A DNA stretch of 64,000 bases from Streptomyces sp. NBC_01429 (GTDB taxonomy: Bacteria > Actinomycetota > Actinomycetes > Streptomycetales > Streptomycetaceae). The notes beneath the pieces were generated by a model. That model made no database searches. It was given only the letters and a program-made list of their open reading frames with translations, and was not told the DNA's origin. The translations under genes were made by a program, and so were the position numbers. This document shows, one piece after another, positions 1-7,983 of this stretch (its first letter is position 1; every line of letters starts with the position of its first letter). The stretch is from the NCBI RefSeq assembly GCF_036231945.1, contig NZ_CP109599.1, positions 2,450,501 through 2,514,500 on the forward strand, written 5' to 3'.

Positions 1-192
1 CCCCTAGCGACTTTCCGTGGTCATATGCTTACCATGAGTGACGGCCGCCGGACGGGGGTCCCGGCGACACGGCACCATGGATCGCGATAGCGTCGCCACT
101 CCAGACCGGCTACGTAACGACACGTACCGCGAGGCTCCTGGACACTCCCCGTCCCGGAGCCCTGAAGAGCTTGTGCCACCTTGGAGGTGAGG

Positions 193-606
193 GTGTCCCA
201 GATCGCAGGCGAGCCCGGGACCCAGGACTTCGTGGAAGTCCGGCTGCCCGCTGCGGGTGCCTACCTGTCTGTGCTGCGTACGGCCACGGCCGGTCTCGCG
301 GCGCGTTTGGACTTCACCCTCGACGAGATCGAGGACCTCCGCATCGCGGTGGACGAGGCCTGCGCGATCCTGCTTCAGCAGGCCGTACCGGGTTCCGTCC
401 TCAGCTGCGTGTTCCGTCTCGTCGAGGACTCACTCGAAGTGATCGTCTCGGCCCCCACCACGGACGGGCGCGCGCCGGAGCGCGACACCTTCGCCTGGAC
501 GGTGCTCTCCGCACTGGCCGGCAAGGTCGACTCGACGGTCGCCGAGGACCGTACGGTCACCATCAGCCTGTACAAACAGCGCGGCGCGGGACCCGGGCCG
601 GCGTGA
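193..606 (+). CDS. rshA: RsbW-like anti-sigma factor (RshA/PrsH type) upstream of SigH
   Basis: 137-residue protein of the RsbW/SpoIIAB ATPase-like family, expected to bind the SigB-type sigma factor encoded next to it. The GTG at 193 is preferred because GGAGG lies 5 nt upstream; an in-frame TTG at 181 has no such site. The stop overlaps the GTG of sigH (GTGA), so the two are probably translationally coupled. The helix that normally carries the N-box reads VDEACAILL (residues 53-61), with Ile where kinases of this family have the Mg-ATP-binding Asn, and I see no glycine-rich lid. It may therefore bind the sigma factor without acting as a kinase. The assignment to rshA rests on position and similarity to the S. 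coelicolor locus. Confidence 0.85.
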   Translation: MSQIAGEPGTQDFVEVRLPAAGAYLSVLRTATAGLAARLDFTLDEIEDLRIAVDEACAILLQQAVPGSVLSCVFRLVEDSLEVIVSAPTTDGRAPERDTFAWTVLSALAGKVDSTVAEDRTVTISLYKQRGAGPGPA

Positions 607-1589
607 CGAACGGGGACGGTCCGATGCGTGACGAGGGGCGCATCCCGCAGGAACCGCGGGGAGGGCACGAAGCTCCGGCGGAGCCGGTGCGCTCCCCCGC
701 GGGCATCCCTGAGCAGCAGGCCCGTCCCCACCCGGAGGACGGGCGCCCGGAGGACGGAAGTGACGGCCAGACGGCCGCGGCGGAGCAGGCGCAGGCAGAG
801 CGGGCGGCCTTTATGAGCGAGCAGCACCACGATCCACATGACCGCAGCGGGGCGCGGGCGATGTTCATCGCGCTCGGCAAACTGCCCGACGGCTCGCCCG
901 AGAAGGCGGATCTGCGCAATCAGCTGGTGCGGATGCACCTCCCGCTGGTCGAGCATCTCGCCCGGCGCTTCCGCAACCGCGGGGAGCCGCTGGACGATCT
1001 GACCCAGGTCGCGACCATCGGTCTGATCAAGTCGGTGGACCGGTTCGACCCGGAGCGCGGCGTCGAGTTCTCGACGTACGCGACACCGACGGTCGTCGGG
1101 GAGATCAAGCGGCACTTCCGGGACAAGGGCTGGGCGGTACGGGTGCCGCGCCGCCTCCAGGAGCTGCGGCTCTCCCTGACGACGGCGACGGCCGAGCTGT
1201 CGCAGCAGCACGGCCGCTCCCCCACGGTCCACGAGTTGGCGGAACGGTTGGGCATCTCGGAGGAAGAGGTGCTGGAGGGCCTGGAGTCGGCCAACGCGTA
1301 CTCCACGCTGTCGCTGGACGTCCCGGACACGGACGACGAGTCCCCGGCGGTGGCGGACACGCTGGGCTCGGAGGACGAGGCGCTGGAGGGCGTCGAGTAC
1401 CGCGAGTCCCTCAAGCCGCTGCTGGAGGATCTGCCGCCACGCGAGAAGCGGATCCTGCTGCTCCGGTTCTTCGGCAACATGACCCAGTCGCAGATCGCGC
1501 AGGAGGTCGGCATCTCCCAGATGCACGTCTCCCGGCTGCTGGCGCGCACGCTGGCGCAGTTGCGCGAGCGGCTGCTGGTGGAGGAGTAG
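603..1589 (+). CDS. sigH: SigB/SigF-family sigma factor SigH
   Basis: RNA polymerase sigma factor of the stress/sporulation SigB-F-G family. Region 2 is visible in RNQLVRMHLPLVEHLARRF and the DDLTQVATIGLIKSVDRFDP stretch, region 3 around VPRRLQELR, and region 4 as an HTH near the C-terminus (QSQIAQEVGISQMHVSR). The GTG at 603 overlaps the rshA stop and gives 328 aa; ATG codons at 624 and 813 give shorter forms, the last removing a low-complexity N-terminal extension. The same frame is open upstream to a TTG at 171, across all of rshA, which would give 472 aa. S. coelicolor SigH is known to be made in several N-terminal isoforms of about 34 to 52 kDa, so more than one start is probably used. 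Confidence 0.9.
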   Translation: MTNGDGPMRDEGRIPQEPRGGHEAPAEPVRSPAGIPEQQARPHPEDGRPEDGSDGQTAAAEQAQAERAAFMSEQHHDPHDRSGARAMFIALGKLPDGSPEKADLRNQLVRMHLPLVEHLARRFRNRGEPLDDLTQVATIGLIKSVDRFDPERGVEFSTYATPTVVGEIKRHFRDKGWAVRVPRRLQELRLSLTTATAELSQQHGRSPTVHELAERLGISEEEVLEGLESANAYSTLSLDVPDTDDESPAVADTLGSEDEALEGVEYRESLKPLLEDLPPREKRILLLRFFGNMTQSQIAQEVGISQMHVSRLLARTLAQLRERLLVEE

Positions 1590-1607
1590 GCGGTACGGGA
1601 GCGGGTA

Positions 1608-1629
1608 CGGCGGCCGTGCGGGGCCGCCG
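1608..1629. terminator. Short GC hairpin between sigH and a convergent gene
   Basis: Perfect 8-bp stem CGGCGGCC/GGCCGCCG with a 6-nt loop, 18 nt after the sigH stop and before the end of the convergent membrane-protein gene. No T-run follows, as is usual in Streptomyces. Confidence 0.45.
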
Positions 1630-1653
1630 CGCGCCGGACCCCCTACGACACCT

Positions 1654-2127
1654 CTACGCGCCGCTCGCCGGGCCCCTGATGCCCAGGGCCTCGGTGGTCG
1701 CCGGGTTGAGGATCAGGACCAGCCCCGTCACGGCGACGGCCGCGAGCGCGATCCCCGCCGGAATCAGCCCGCCTGGCGAGGTCAGCAGGGTGTAGGCCAC
1801 CGGCAGCGCCATGATCTGGGTGATCATCGCGGGCCCCCGGCTCCAGCCCCGGCGCAGCAGCAGCCCCCGGGCCGCGGCCAGCGGGATCGCGCCGAGCGCG
1901 ATGAGGGTGACGCCGCCCATCTCGGCCTGTTCCGGGCTGTCGGGCCGCCCGAGCAGCCCCATCACCAGCAGGTACACCCCGCCGGCGACCAGCGCCAGCC
2001 CTTCGAGCCCGCAGACGGCCGCTGCGGCGGTCAGCCGTCCGGGTCGCGGATCACTCTCGGCCGGGGGCGCTGTGGGTTCGGTCGTGGGGCCGGTCGCGGG
2101 GTTGGTCCCCTTATCGCTGCTGCTCAC
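1654..2127 (-). CDS. Small integral membrane protein, function unknown
   Basis: 157 aa from GTG at 2127. A Thr/Pro-rich N-terminal tail of about 30 residues is followed by four hydrophobic segments (approximately residues 33-60, 70-90, 100-117, 122-143). No enzymatic motif is visible. It is convergent with sigH and divergent from the lipid kinase gene. The start is uncertain because AAGG abuts the GTG directly; the open frame extends further upstream, but that part overlaps the promoter and body of the kinase gene and is unlikely to be coding. Confidence 0.6.
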   Translation of the reverse strand: MSSSDKGTNPATGPTTEPTAPPAESDPRPGRLTAAAAVCGLEGLALVAGGVYLLVMGLLGRPDSPEQAEMGGVTLIALGAIPLAAARGLLLRRGWSRGPAMITQIMALPVAYTLLTSPGGLIPAGIALAAVAVTGLVLILNPATTEALGIRGPASGA

Positions 2128-2223
2128 CCTTGCAGGGTAACCACCGCGTCCGGCCGCCCTCCCCGGCAGGCGCCCGCCGTCCCGGGGACGACCGCAGGGC
2201 GCCAGGCCGGTAATCTGCTCGGC

Positions 2224-3192
2224 ATGCGCGCACTTCTCGTGGTCAACCCGGCAGCCACCACCACCAGTGCCCGCACCCGCGACGTACTCATTCACGCGCT
2301 GGCCAGCGAGATGAAGCTGGAGGCGGTGACCACGGAGTACCGGGGCCACGCCCGCGATCTGGGCAGGCGCGCCGCCGACTCCGACGACATCGAGCTGGTC
2401 GTGGCGCTCGGCGGGGACGGCACGGTCAACGAGGTCGTCAACGGCCTGCTGCACAACGGACCCGATCCGGACCGGCTGCCGCGGCTCGCGGTCGTCCCCG
2501 GCGGTTCGACCAATGTCTTCGCCCGCGCGCTCGGGCTGCCCAATGACGCGGTCGAGGCGACCGGCGCGATTCTGGACGCGCTCGCGCTGCGGAGCGAACG
2601 TACGGTCGGTCTGGGACTGGCGGCCGGGACGCCGGGCACGGACGACGAATCGGTGCCGTCCCGCTGGTTCACCTTCTGCGCGGGATTCGGATTCGACGCG
2701 GGAGTGATCGGCCGGGTCGAACAGCAGCGGGAACGCGGGAAACGTTCGACGCACGCCCTCTATATGCGCCAGGTGGTGCGGCAGTTCCTGGAGGAACCCC
2801 ACCGCCGGCACGGTGTGATCACGCTGGAGCGCCCCGGTGAGGATCCGGTGGAAGATCTTGTCGTCTCCATAATCTGCAATACCGCTCCCTGGACCTACCT
2901 GGGCAATCGTCCGGTCTACGCGTCCCCGGCGGCGTCCTTCGACTCGGCGCTCGATGTGCTCGGGCTGACCAGAATGTCGACGCCCACGGTGGCCAGATAT
3001 GCCACCCAATTGCTGACTTCCACCCCCGACCGGGGCCCCCAGGGGCGGCATGCGGTCTCTCTGCATGACCTGACCGACTTCACCTTGCATTCCAAGGCGC
3101 CCCTGCCCTTTCAGATGGACGGCGACCATCTTGGAGTGCGTACGAGCGTGACGTTCACAGGCGTACGCCGTGCACTGCGTGTGATTGTGTGA
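2224..3192 (+). CDS. Diacylglycerol/lipid kinase family protein (DgkB/YegS-like)
   Basis: 322 aa. The N-terminal Rossmann-like NAD-kinase/DGK fold is shown by LLVVNPAA at the start, the nucleotide-binding motif GGDGTVNEVVNGLL near residue 62, and PGGSTNVFARALGLP near residue 91, the usual signature of DAGK_cat proteins. It probably phosphorylates a lipid such as diacylglycerol or a related glycerolipid; the substrate cannot be read from sequence. It is a stand-alone gene 318 bp upstream of wblE, and the same neighbour precedes wblE in S. coelicolor as I recall it. Confidence 0.85.
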   Translation: MRALLVVNPAATTTSARTRDVLIHALASEMKLEAVTTEYRGHARDLGRRAADSDDIELVVALGGDGTVNEVVNGLLHNGPDPDRLPRLAVVPGGSTNVFARALGLPNDAVEATGAILDALALRSERTVGLGLAAGTPGTDDESVPSRWFTFCAGFGFDAGVIGRVEQQRERGKRSTHALYMRQVVRQFLEEPHRRHGVITLERPGEDPVEDLVVSIICNTAPWTYLGNRPVYASPAASFDSALDVLGLTRMSTPTVARYATQLLTSTPDRGPQGRHAVSLHDLTDFTLHSKAPLPFQMDGDHLGVRTSVTFTGVRRALRVIV

Positions 3193-3510
3193 GTGGAAGC
3201 GGCCAAAGTCCTTTCACTCGAACGTTTAGGCTGGCATCCACCCCATGGAAGTACGGCTGTGACCTAGTCGACACCGAGGAATCCAAAAAAACTTTCCAGA
3301 AGGGGTTGTATCCGCCGCCGAGGTTTGCGAATCTCTACATGGCGATCGGGACGGCCCGCAACACCGGCCTCTCTGAGAGCAAGAACCCCTCCTCGAACAC
3401 AAGGACCGCACCGGTTTCACTGGCGGTCGGCCCTTCCCTTGTCGAGGGATTCGTGAAAGCGTTCACATTCACAAGCAACATGTACGTCATACACAAGAGA
3501 GGTAGCAGCC
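3193..3510 (+). other. 318-bp intergenic region, wblE leader and promoter
   Basis: No gene is supported here. The stretch is AT-richer than its surroundings (an A7 run at 3284-3290), consistent with a promoter region. A GGAAT at 3278 and GTT at 3305 resemble SigR elements but are 22 nt apart instead of 18-19, so I do not call a SigR promoter. A good Shine-Dalgarno (AGAGAGG) lies just before the wblE ATG. Confidence 0.4.
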
Positions 3511-3768
3511 ATGGACTGGCGTCACAACGCCGTTTGCCGCGAGGAAGACCCCGAGCTGTTCTTCCCCATCGGCAACACCGGTCCTGCGCTGCTGCAGATC
3601 GAGGAAGCCAAGGCCGTCTGCCGTCGCTGCCCCGTCATGGAGCAGTGCCTGCAGTGGGCGCTCGAGTCCGGTCAGGACTCGGGTGTTTGGGGTGGCCTCA
3701 GTGAGGACGAGCGCCGCGCTATGAAGCGCCGTGCCGCTCGCAACCGGGCGCGTAACGCAACCGCCTGA
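3511..3768 (+). CDS. wblE: WhiB-like iron-sulfur transcription factor WblE (WhiB1 orthologue)
   Basis: 85-residue Wbl protein. The four cluster ligands are C9, C37, C40 and C46 (spacing C-X27-C-X2-C-X5-C), followed by the turn motif GVWGG at 57-61 and a basic C-terminal tail (KRRAARNRARN) typical of the DNA-contacting segment. Members carry an oxygen/NO-sensitive [4Fe-4S] cluster and act with the major sigma factor; WhiB1 of Mycobacterium is the essential orthologue. Next to it, convergent, is a PdtaS-type kinase, the same pairing as whiB1-pdtaS in mycobacteria. Confidence 0.95.
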   Translation: MDWRHNAVCREEDPELFFPIGNTGPALLQIEEAKAVCRRCPVMEQCLQWALESGQDSGVWGGLSEDERRAMKRRAARNRARNATA

Positions 3769-3881
3769 AGCCCCCTGCCACGAGCCCTGGACGGCGGAGC
3801 GTACAGCGTGTACGCATAGTCCCGCCCCCGAAACGCAGCGCGCAGTACCCCCCGATGCGCATCGCAGTGTGAGCTTCGAAC

Positions 3882-3915
3882 CGAGCCCCGGACCGTCACC
3901 ACGGTCCGGGGCTCG
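3882..3915. terminator. Strong bidirectional hairpin between wblE and pdtaS
   Basis: Perfect 15-bp stem (3882-3896 with 3901-3915) and a CACC loop. It sits between two convergent genes and can serve both. Confidence 0.8.
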
Positions 3916-3972
3916 CTGCTGTACTCGTACGGATGAAGCGCACCCTGTCCGCGAACAGGGTTACGGATACGA

Positions 3973-5466
3973 CTATTTGTGCGGCTTCACCGGGATGTCG
4001 AGCATGACCCGTGTGCCGCGCCCCGGCGCCGGCACCATGTCGAACGTGCCGCCCAGTTCGCCCTCGACCAGGGTCCGCACGATCTGGAGCCCCAGGTTTC
4101 CGCCGCGCTGCGGGTCGAAGCCCTCGGGCAGCCCGCGCCCGTCGTCCTGGACGGTGATCATCAGCCGGGAGTCCGCGCGGGCCCGGTCGACCCGGCCGCC
4201 CTGCGCGTCGCCGCCGCGCACCGCCGACACATCGACCGTGCCCCGCTCGCCCGGGGCGAAAGCATGCTCCAGCGCGTTCTGCAGGATCTCGGTGAGCACC
4301 ATCGAGAGCGGAGTGGCCACTTCCGCGTCGAGAATGCCGAACCGGCCCGTACGGCGGCAGACGACCTGTCCCGGCGCGATCTCCGAGACCATCGCGAGCA
4401 CCCGGTCGGCGATCTCGTCGAATTCCACGCGTTCATCCAAATTCTGAGACAACGTCTCATGAACGATGGCGATCGAACCGACGCGCCGTACGGCCTCGTT
4501 GAGCGCCTCCCTGCCGCGCTCCGAATCCATCCGCCTGGCCTGGAGGCGCAGCAGCGCCGCGACGGTCTGGAGGTTGTTCTTCACCCGGTGGTGGATCTCC
4601 CGGATGGTGGCGTCCTTCGTTATCAACTCGCGCTCGCGGCGCCGGAGTTCCGTCACGTCCCGGAGCAGCACCAGTGAACCGATCCGGATCCCCTTGGGCT
4701 TGAGCGGGATGGTGCGCAGCTGGATGACGCCGTCACCGCCCTCGACCTCGGCCTCGCGGGGCGCGTAGCCGCTGGCGAGTTTGACCAGGGCCTCGTCCAC
4801 CGGGCCCCGGGCGGGCGCGAGTTCGTCGGTGGTCCTGCCGAGGTGGTGTCCCACCAGGTCGGACGCGAGTCCCAGCCGGTGATACGCGGACAGGGCGTTG
4901 GGGCTCGCGTACTGGACGATGCCGTCGGCGTCCAGCCGGATCAGCCCGTCGCCCGCGCGTGGGGAGGCGTCCATGTCGACCTGCTGGCCGGGGAAGGGGA
5001 AGGAGCCGGCCGCGATCATCTGGGCCAGGTCGGAGGCGGACTGGAGGTAGGTCAGCTCCAGCCGGCTGGGGGTGCGCACGGTGAGGAGGTTGGTGTTGCG
5101 CGCGATGACGCCGAGGACCCGGCCGTCGCGCCGTACGGGGATGGACTCGACCCGTACGGGCACCTCCTCGCGCCACTCGGGGTCGCCCTCGCGCACGATC
5201 CGGCCCTCGTCGAGCGCCGCGTCGAGCAGCGGCCGCCGGCCGCGCGGCACGAGGTGGCCGACCATGTCGTCCTGGTAGGAGGTGGGGCCGGTGTTGGGGC
5301 GCATCTGGGCGACGGACACATAGCGGGTGCCGTCGCGGGTGGGGACCCAGAGCACGAGGTCGGCGAAGGAGAGGTCGGAGAGCAGTTGCCACTCCGACAC
5401 CAGCAGATGCAGCCACTCCAGGTCGGATTCACCGAGGGCTGTGTGCTGGCGTACGAGGTCGTTCAT
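3973..5466 (-). CDS. pdtaS: Cytosolic sensor histidine kinase, PdtaS type
   Basis: 497 aa, no transmembrane segment. An N-terminal GAF-like sensor region (about 1-150) is followed by a PAS-like domain (about 170-270), then a HisKA_2 dimerisation domain with REIHHRVKNNLQTVAALL (His292/His293; one is the phosphoacceptor) and a HATPase domain with the N-box ILQNALEHAF and DDGRGLP. This architecture and the wblE linkage match mycobacterial PdtaS, the kinase of the PdtaS/PdtaR system whose output is an ANTAR RNA-binding regulator; no pdtaR gene is in this window. The ATG at 5466 has a poor ribosome binding site. A DasR-like operator lies about 120 bp upstream. Confidence 0.85.
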   Translation of the reverse strand: MNDLVRQHTALGESDLEWLHLLVSEWQLLSDLSFADLVLWVPTRDGTRYVSVAQMRPNTGPTSYQDDMVGHLVPRGRRPLLDAALDEGRIVREGDPEWREEVPVRVESIPVRRDGRVLGVIARNTNLLTVRTPSRLELTYLQSASDLAQMIAAGSFPFPGQQVDMDASPRAGDGLIRLDADGIVQYASPNALSAYHRLGLASDLVGHHLGRTTDELAPARGPVDEALVKLASGYAPREAEVEGGDGVIQLRTIPLKPKGIRIGSLVLLRDVTELRRRERELITKDATIREIHHRVKNNLQTVAALLRLQARRMDSERGREALNEAVRRVGSIAIVHETLSQNLDERVEFDEIADRVLAMVSEIAPGQVVCRRTGRFGILDAEVATPLSMVLTEILQNALEHAFAPGERGTVDVSAVRGGDAQGGRVDRARADSRLMITVQDDGRGLPEGFDPQRGGNLGLQIVRTLVEGELGGTFDMVPAPGRGTRVMLDIPVKPHK

Positions 5467-5587
5467 GGAGGGCACACCCGCGAGCGTACCCGTGGCCGGC
5501 GGATCCGTACGGATCGAGGTCTGGCCCGCGCGGGCCGGGGGAAATAGGCTTGGTCGAACAGGCCCGCTGTACGCATGGACAGCGAAG

Positions 5588-5603
5588 AATGGTCTAGTCC
5601 ACA
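5588..5603. promoter_or_regulatory. DasR-like operator (dre) upstream of pdtaS
   Basis: AATGGTCTAGTCCACA matches 12 of 16 positions of the DasR consensus ACTGGTCTAGACCAGT, including all of TGGTCTAG. The nearest downstream start is pdtaS on the minus strand, 122 bp away. Confidence 0.55.
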
Positions 5604-5617
5604 ATGATGGCAAAGCC

Positions 5618-5644
5618 TCCACCCTCCCCGCACAGGAGGGTGGA
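5618..5644. terminator. Perfect 10-bp hairpin, possible terminator of the SIS gene
   Basis: TCCACCCTCC and GGAGGGTGGA flank a 7-nt loop. It lies about 200 nt past the SIS-protein stop on the minus strand and only 15 nt from the DasR-like site. Confidence 0.45.
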
Positions 5645-5840
5645 CCGGGGTTCCGGGCGCTCTCTGCCCTGACTGCGACGGGACCTCTTCCACGGCCGCG
5701 CGGGACCGCACACCCGCCGGCCGGAACATTCGGGGCTGCGGTGCCCGACGGGCCGAGGGTCCCGTCGCGGCGCCGCGGCCCACGGGTGAGTGCCGCCGCC
5801 CGCGGATGAGTGCCGCGCGTACCGGAGCCGGGGCGGCCGT

Positions 5841-6884
5841 TCAGCGGGACTCCGGCGTCTTGGCCATCGCGCGCGGGACATCGGGATCGTGGCCCCGGGC
5901 CAGGGCGAGTTCGTACGTCAGCAGGTGCAGCGGCAGGATCTCCAGGATCGGCTGGAGCCGTTCGGGGACGCCCGCCGTGGGCAGGACGAAGCCCGCCGAG
6001 CCCTTGGCCGCCTCCGCCTCCGAACCCACCACGAGAAGATCCGCGCCCCGGGCGCGCAGCCGGTCGAGCACCGGGCGCAGCACTTCGCCGCCCTTGCCGT
6101 CGGGGACGATCGCGACCACCGCCGAGGTGTCGCCGATCATCGCGAGCGGGCCGTGCAGCAGATCCGCGCCGGAGAAGGAGAGAGCGGGCAGATAGCAGGT
6201 CTCCATCAGCTTCAGCGCGGCCTCCTGGGCGGTCGGATAGCCGTAGCCGCGCGAGGTGACGACGGCGCGCTCGGCGAACCGGTAGCGGGTGGCGAGCGTA
6301 CGCACCTCGTCGCGGCGCTCCACGATCCGCTCCGCGAGGTCCGGCAGCAGTTCGAGCGCCGGGCGGTCGTCGTGGTCGTCGCCGCGCTCGCCGCCGCCGA
6401 GCGCGGCGACGAAGAGATAGAGGGAGAGCAGCGAGGCGGTGTACGACTTGGTGGCCGGCAGCGCCCGCTCGGGGCCCGCCAGCACGTCGATGTGGAACTC
6501 CGAGACGGCGGCCAGCGAGGAGTCCGGGTTGTTGGTCACCGCGAGAGTGATCGCGCCGGCCTCCCGGGCGGCCCAGGTGGAGGCCACCAGATCGGGCGAG
6601 CCGCCCCACTGGCTGACCGCGACGAACAGCACCCCGGTGAGGTCGGGGCGGGCGCCGTACGCCGTCGTCGTGGACATGGAGGCCATGCCGCAGGGCAGGC
6701 CGCGCCGGATCTCCAGCAGGTACTTGGCGTAGAGCGCCGCGTGGTCGGAGGTGCCCCGGGCGGAGAGCAGCGCGAAGCGCGGGTTCCTGGCCGCGATCAC
6801 CGCCGCGACCTCGCGGATCCGGGGCGCGCCGTCCTGGAGGACGCGCCGGAAGACTTCGGGCTGCTCCATCACCTCGGCTGACAT
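5841..6884 (-). CDS. SIS-domain sugar-phosphate isomerase/deaminase-like protein
   Basis: About 347 aa with two SIS (sugar isomerase) domains, the architecture of the GlmS isomerase half and of AgaS/FrlB-like aminosugar enzymes. The first carries ARGTSDHAALYAKYL and SQWGGSPD, the second RGYGYPTAQEAALKLMETCY. There is no glutaminase domain, so it should act on phosphorylated sugars without glutamine. It is divergent from nagB across a shared DasR-like operator, which argues for a role in aminosugar use. The ATG at 6884 is my choice; a GTG at 6995 and an ATG between them are in frame and none has a convincing Shine-Dalgarno. Confidence 0.8.
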   Translation of the reverse strand: MSAEVMEQPEVFRRVLQDGAPRIREVAAVIAARNPRFALLSARGTSDHAALYAKYLLEIRRGLPCGMASMSTTTAYGARPDLTGVLFVAVSQWGGSPDLVASTWAAREAGAITLAVTNNPDSSLAAVSEFHIDVLAGPERALPATKSYTASLLSLYLFVAALGGGERGDDHDDRPALELLPDLAERIVERRDEVRTLATRYRFAERAVVTSRGYGYPTAQEAALKLMETCYLPALSFSGADLLHGPLAMIGDTSAVVAIVPDGKGGEVLRPVLDRLRARGADLLVVGSEAEAAKGSAGFVLPTAGVPERLQPILEILPLHLLTYELALARGHDPDVPRAMAKTPESR

Positions 6885-7036
6885 GAGGCGGCCCGGCCGC
6901 TCCACGGGCCCGTCCTGCGCATACCCGGCAGCCATCTCCGACGCCTCCCAGTCGCTCACACCCCAGTCGACCACGGTCCGCCGATCCCCCGCCACCGGGC
7001 CGAGAGCCTGTCGGGGGCGCTCGCCCCTCTGCTAGA

Positions 7037-7052
7037 ATTGGTCTATACCACA
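7037..7052. promoter_or_regulatory. DasR operator (dre) in the divergent SIS/nagB promoter region
   Basis: ATTGGTCTATACCACA, 12 of 16 matches to the DasR consensus with the core TGGTCTA-ACCA intact. It lies 50 bp upstream of the nagB start. nagB is an established DasR target in S. coelicolor. Confidence 0.8.
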
Positions 7053-7101
7053 AGAGTGATACGCGTGAGTCATCCTCAGACCCAGATCGGCAGGTCCCCG
7101 C

Positions 7102-7884
7102 GTGGAAGTTGTCATCGTCAAGGACGCCGCGGCGGGCGGCGCGCTCATCGCGGACAGCATCGCCGCACTGCTGCGCCGCAAGCCCGACGCGCTGCTCGGA
7201 GTGGCGACGGGATCGACACCCCTGCCCGTCTACCAGGCCCTGACCGCACGGGCGCGGGCCGGTTCCGTGGACGTGTCGCGGGCCAGGATCGCGCAGCTGG
7301 ACGAGTACGTGGGGCTGCCCCCGGGCCACCCCGAGTCGTACCGCTCGGTGGTGCTGCGCGAGGTGGTCGAGCCGCTGGGCCTGGACGAGACGTCCTTCCT
7401 CGGCCCCGACGGCAGCGCCCCGGACGTCCAGGCGGCGTGCGAGGCGTACGACCGCGCGCTGGCCGAGGCCGGCGGGGTGGACCTCCAGCTGCTCGGGATC
7501 GGCACGGACGGCCACATAGGCTTCAACGAGCCCTGCTCCTCGCTCGCCTCCCGGACCCGGATCAAGACGCTGACCCGGCAGACCCGCGAGGACAACGCGC
7601 GCTTCTTCGACAGCCCCGAGGAGGTCCCACACCATGTGATCACCCAGGGCATCGGGACCATCCTGGAAGCCCGGCATCTGGTGCTGCTGGCCACCGGCGA
7701 GGGCAAGGCGGAGGCCGTGGCGCAGGCCGTCGAGGGGCCGGTCGCCGCCCTGGTGCCCGCCTCCGCGCTCCAGCTGCACGCGCACGCGACGGTGGTCGTG
7801 GACGAGGCGGCGGCCTCGCGGCTGAAGCTCGCCGACTACTTCCGCGCGACGTTCGCCGCGAAGCCGGACTGGCAGGGCATCTGA
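7102..7884 (+). CDS. nagB: Glucosamine-6-phosphate deaminase NagB
   Basis: 260 aa from GTG at 7102. Converts glucosamine-6-phosphate to fructose-6-phosphate and ammonia, the last dedicated step of N-acetylglucosamine catabolism. Family motifs are clear: LGVATGSTPLPVYQAL (substrate phosphate loop), QLDEYVGLPPGHPESY (with the catalytic Asp), and GIGTDGHIGFNEP with the catalytic His. Its own promoter carries a DasR operator, and it faces the das genes tail to tail. The product feeds glycolysis and also controls the level of glucosamine-6-phosphate, the DasR effector. Confidence 0.95.
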   Translation: MEVVIVKDAAAGGALIADSIAALLRRKPDALLGVATGSTPLPVYQALTARARAGSVDVSRARIAQLDEYVGLPPGHPESYRSVVLREVVEPLGLDETSFLGPDGSAPDVQAACEAYDRALAEAGGVDLQLLGIGTDGHIGFNEPCSSLASRTRIKTLTRQTREDNARFFDSPEEVPHHVITQGIGTILEARHLVLLATGEGKAEAVAQAVEGPVAALVPASALQLHAHATVVVDEAAASRLKLADYFRATFAAKPDWQGI

Positions 7885-7907
7885 GGCTCGGAGCCTGCGC
7901 TCCCCCG

Positions 7908-7959
7908 CGTACGACACTGCCGGGCCGCCCCTCACGGGGTGGCCCGGCAGTGTCGTACG
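7908..7959. terminator. Very long hairpin between nagB and dasD
   Basis: A 19-bp perfect stem (7908-7926 with 7941-7959) continues through one G-T pair into a further 4 bp closed by a TCAC loop, 24 pairs in all. It separates two convergent genes and starts 23 nt after the nagB stop. Confidence 0.85.
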
Positions 7960-7983
7960 GTCCGTCAGCTCGACCGGCTCCCG

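Larger units (their letters stand above)
5467..5840. other. 374-bp intergenic region with a DasR-like site and a hairpin
   Basis: I see no credible gene here. It contains the DasR-like operator at 5588-5603 and a perfect hairpin at 5618-5644. It must hold the promoter of pdtaS and the end of the SIS-protein transcript. Confidence 0.5.

Noticed and set aside
3278..3307. SigR-like promoter upstream of wblE (GGAAT and GTT)
   Set aside because: The spacing is 22 nt, not 18-19, so it does not fit the SigR consensus that the sigR promoter in this window matches exactly.
3973..7935. Single 1,320-codon frame joining pdtaS, the SIS region and nagB antisense
   Set aside because: Only the part up to 5466 is a real kinase; the rest lacks domains and runs through the intergenic region and the antisense of nagB.
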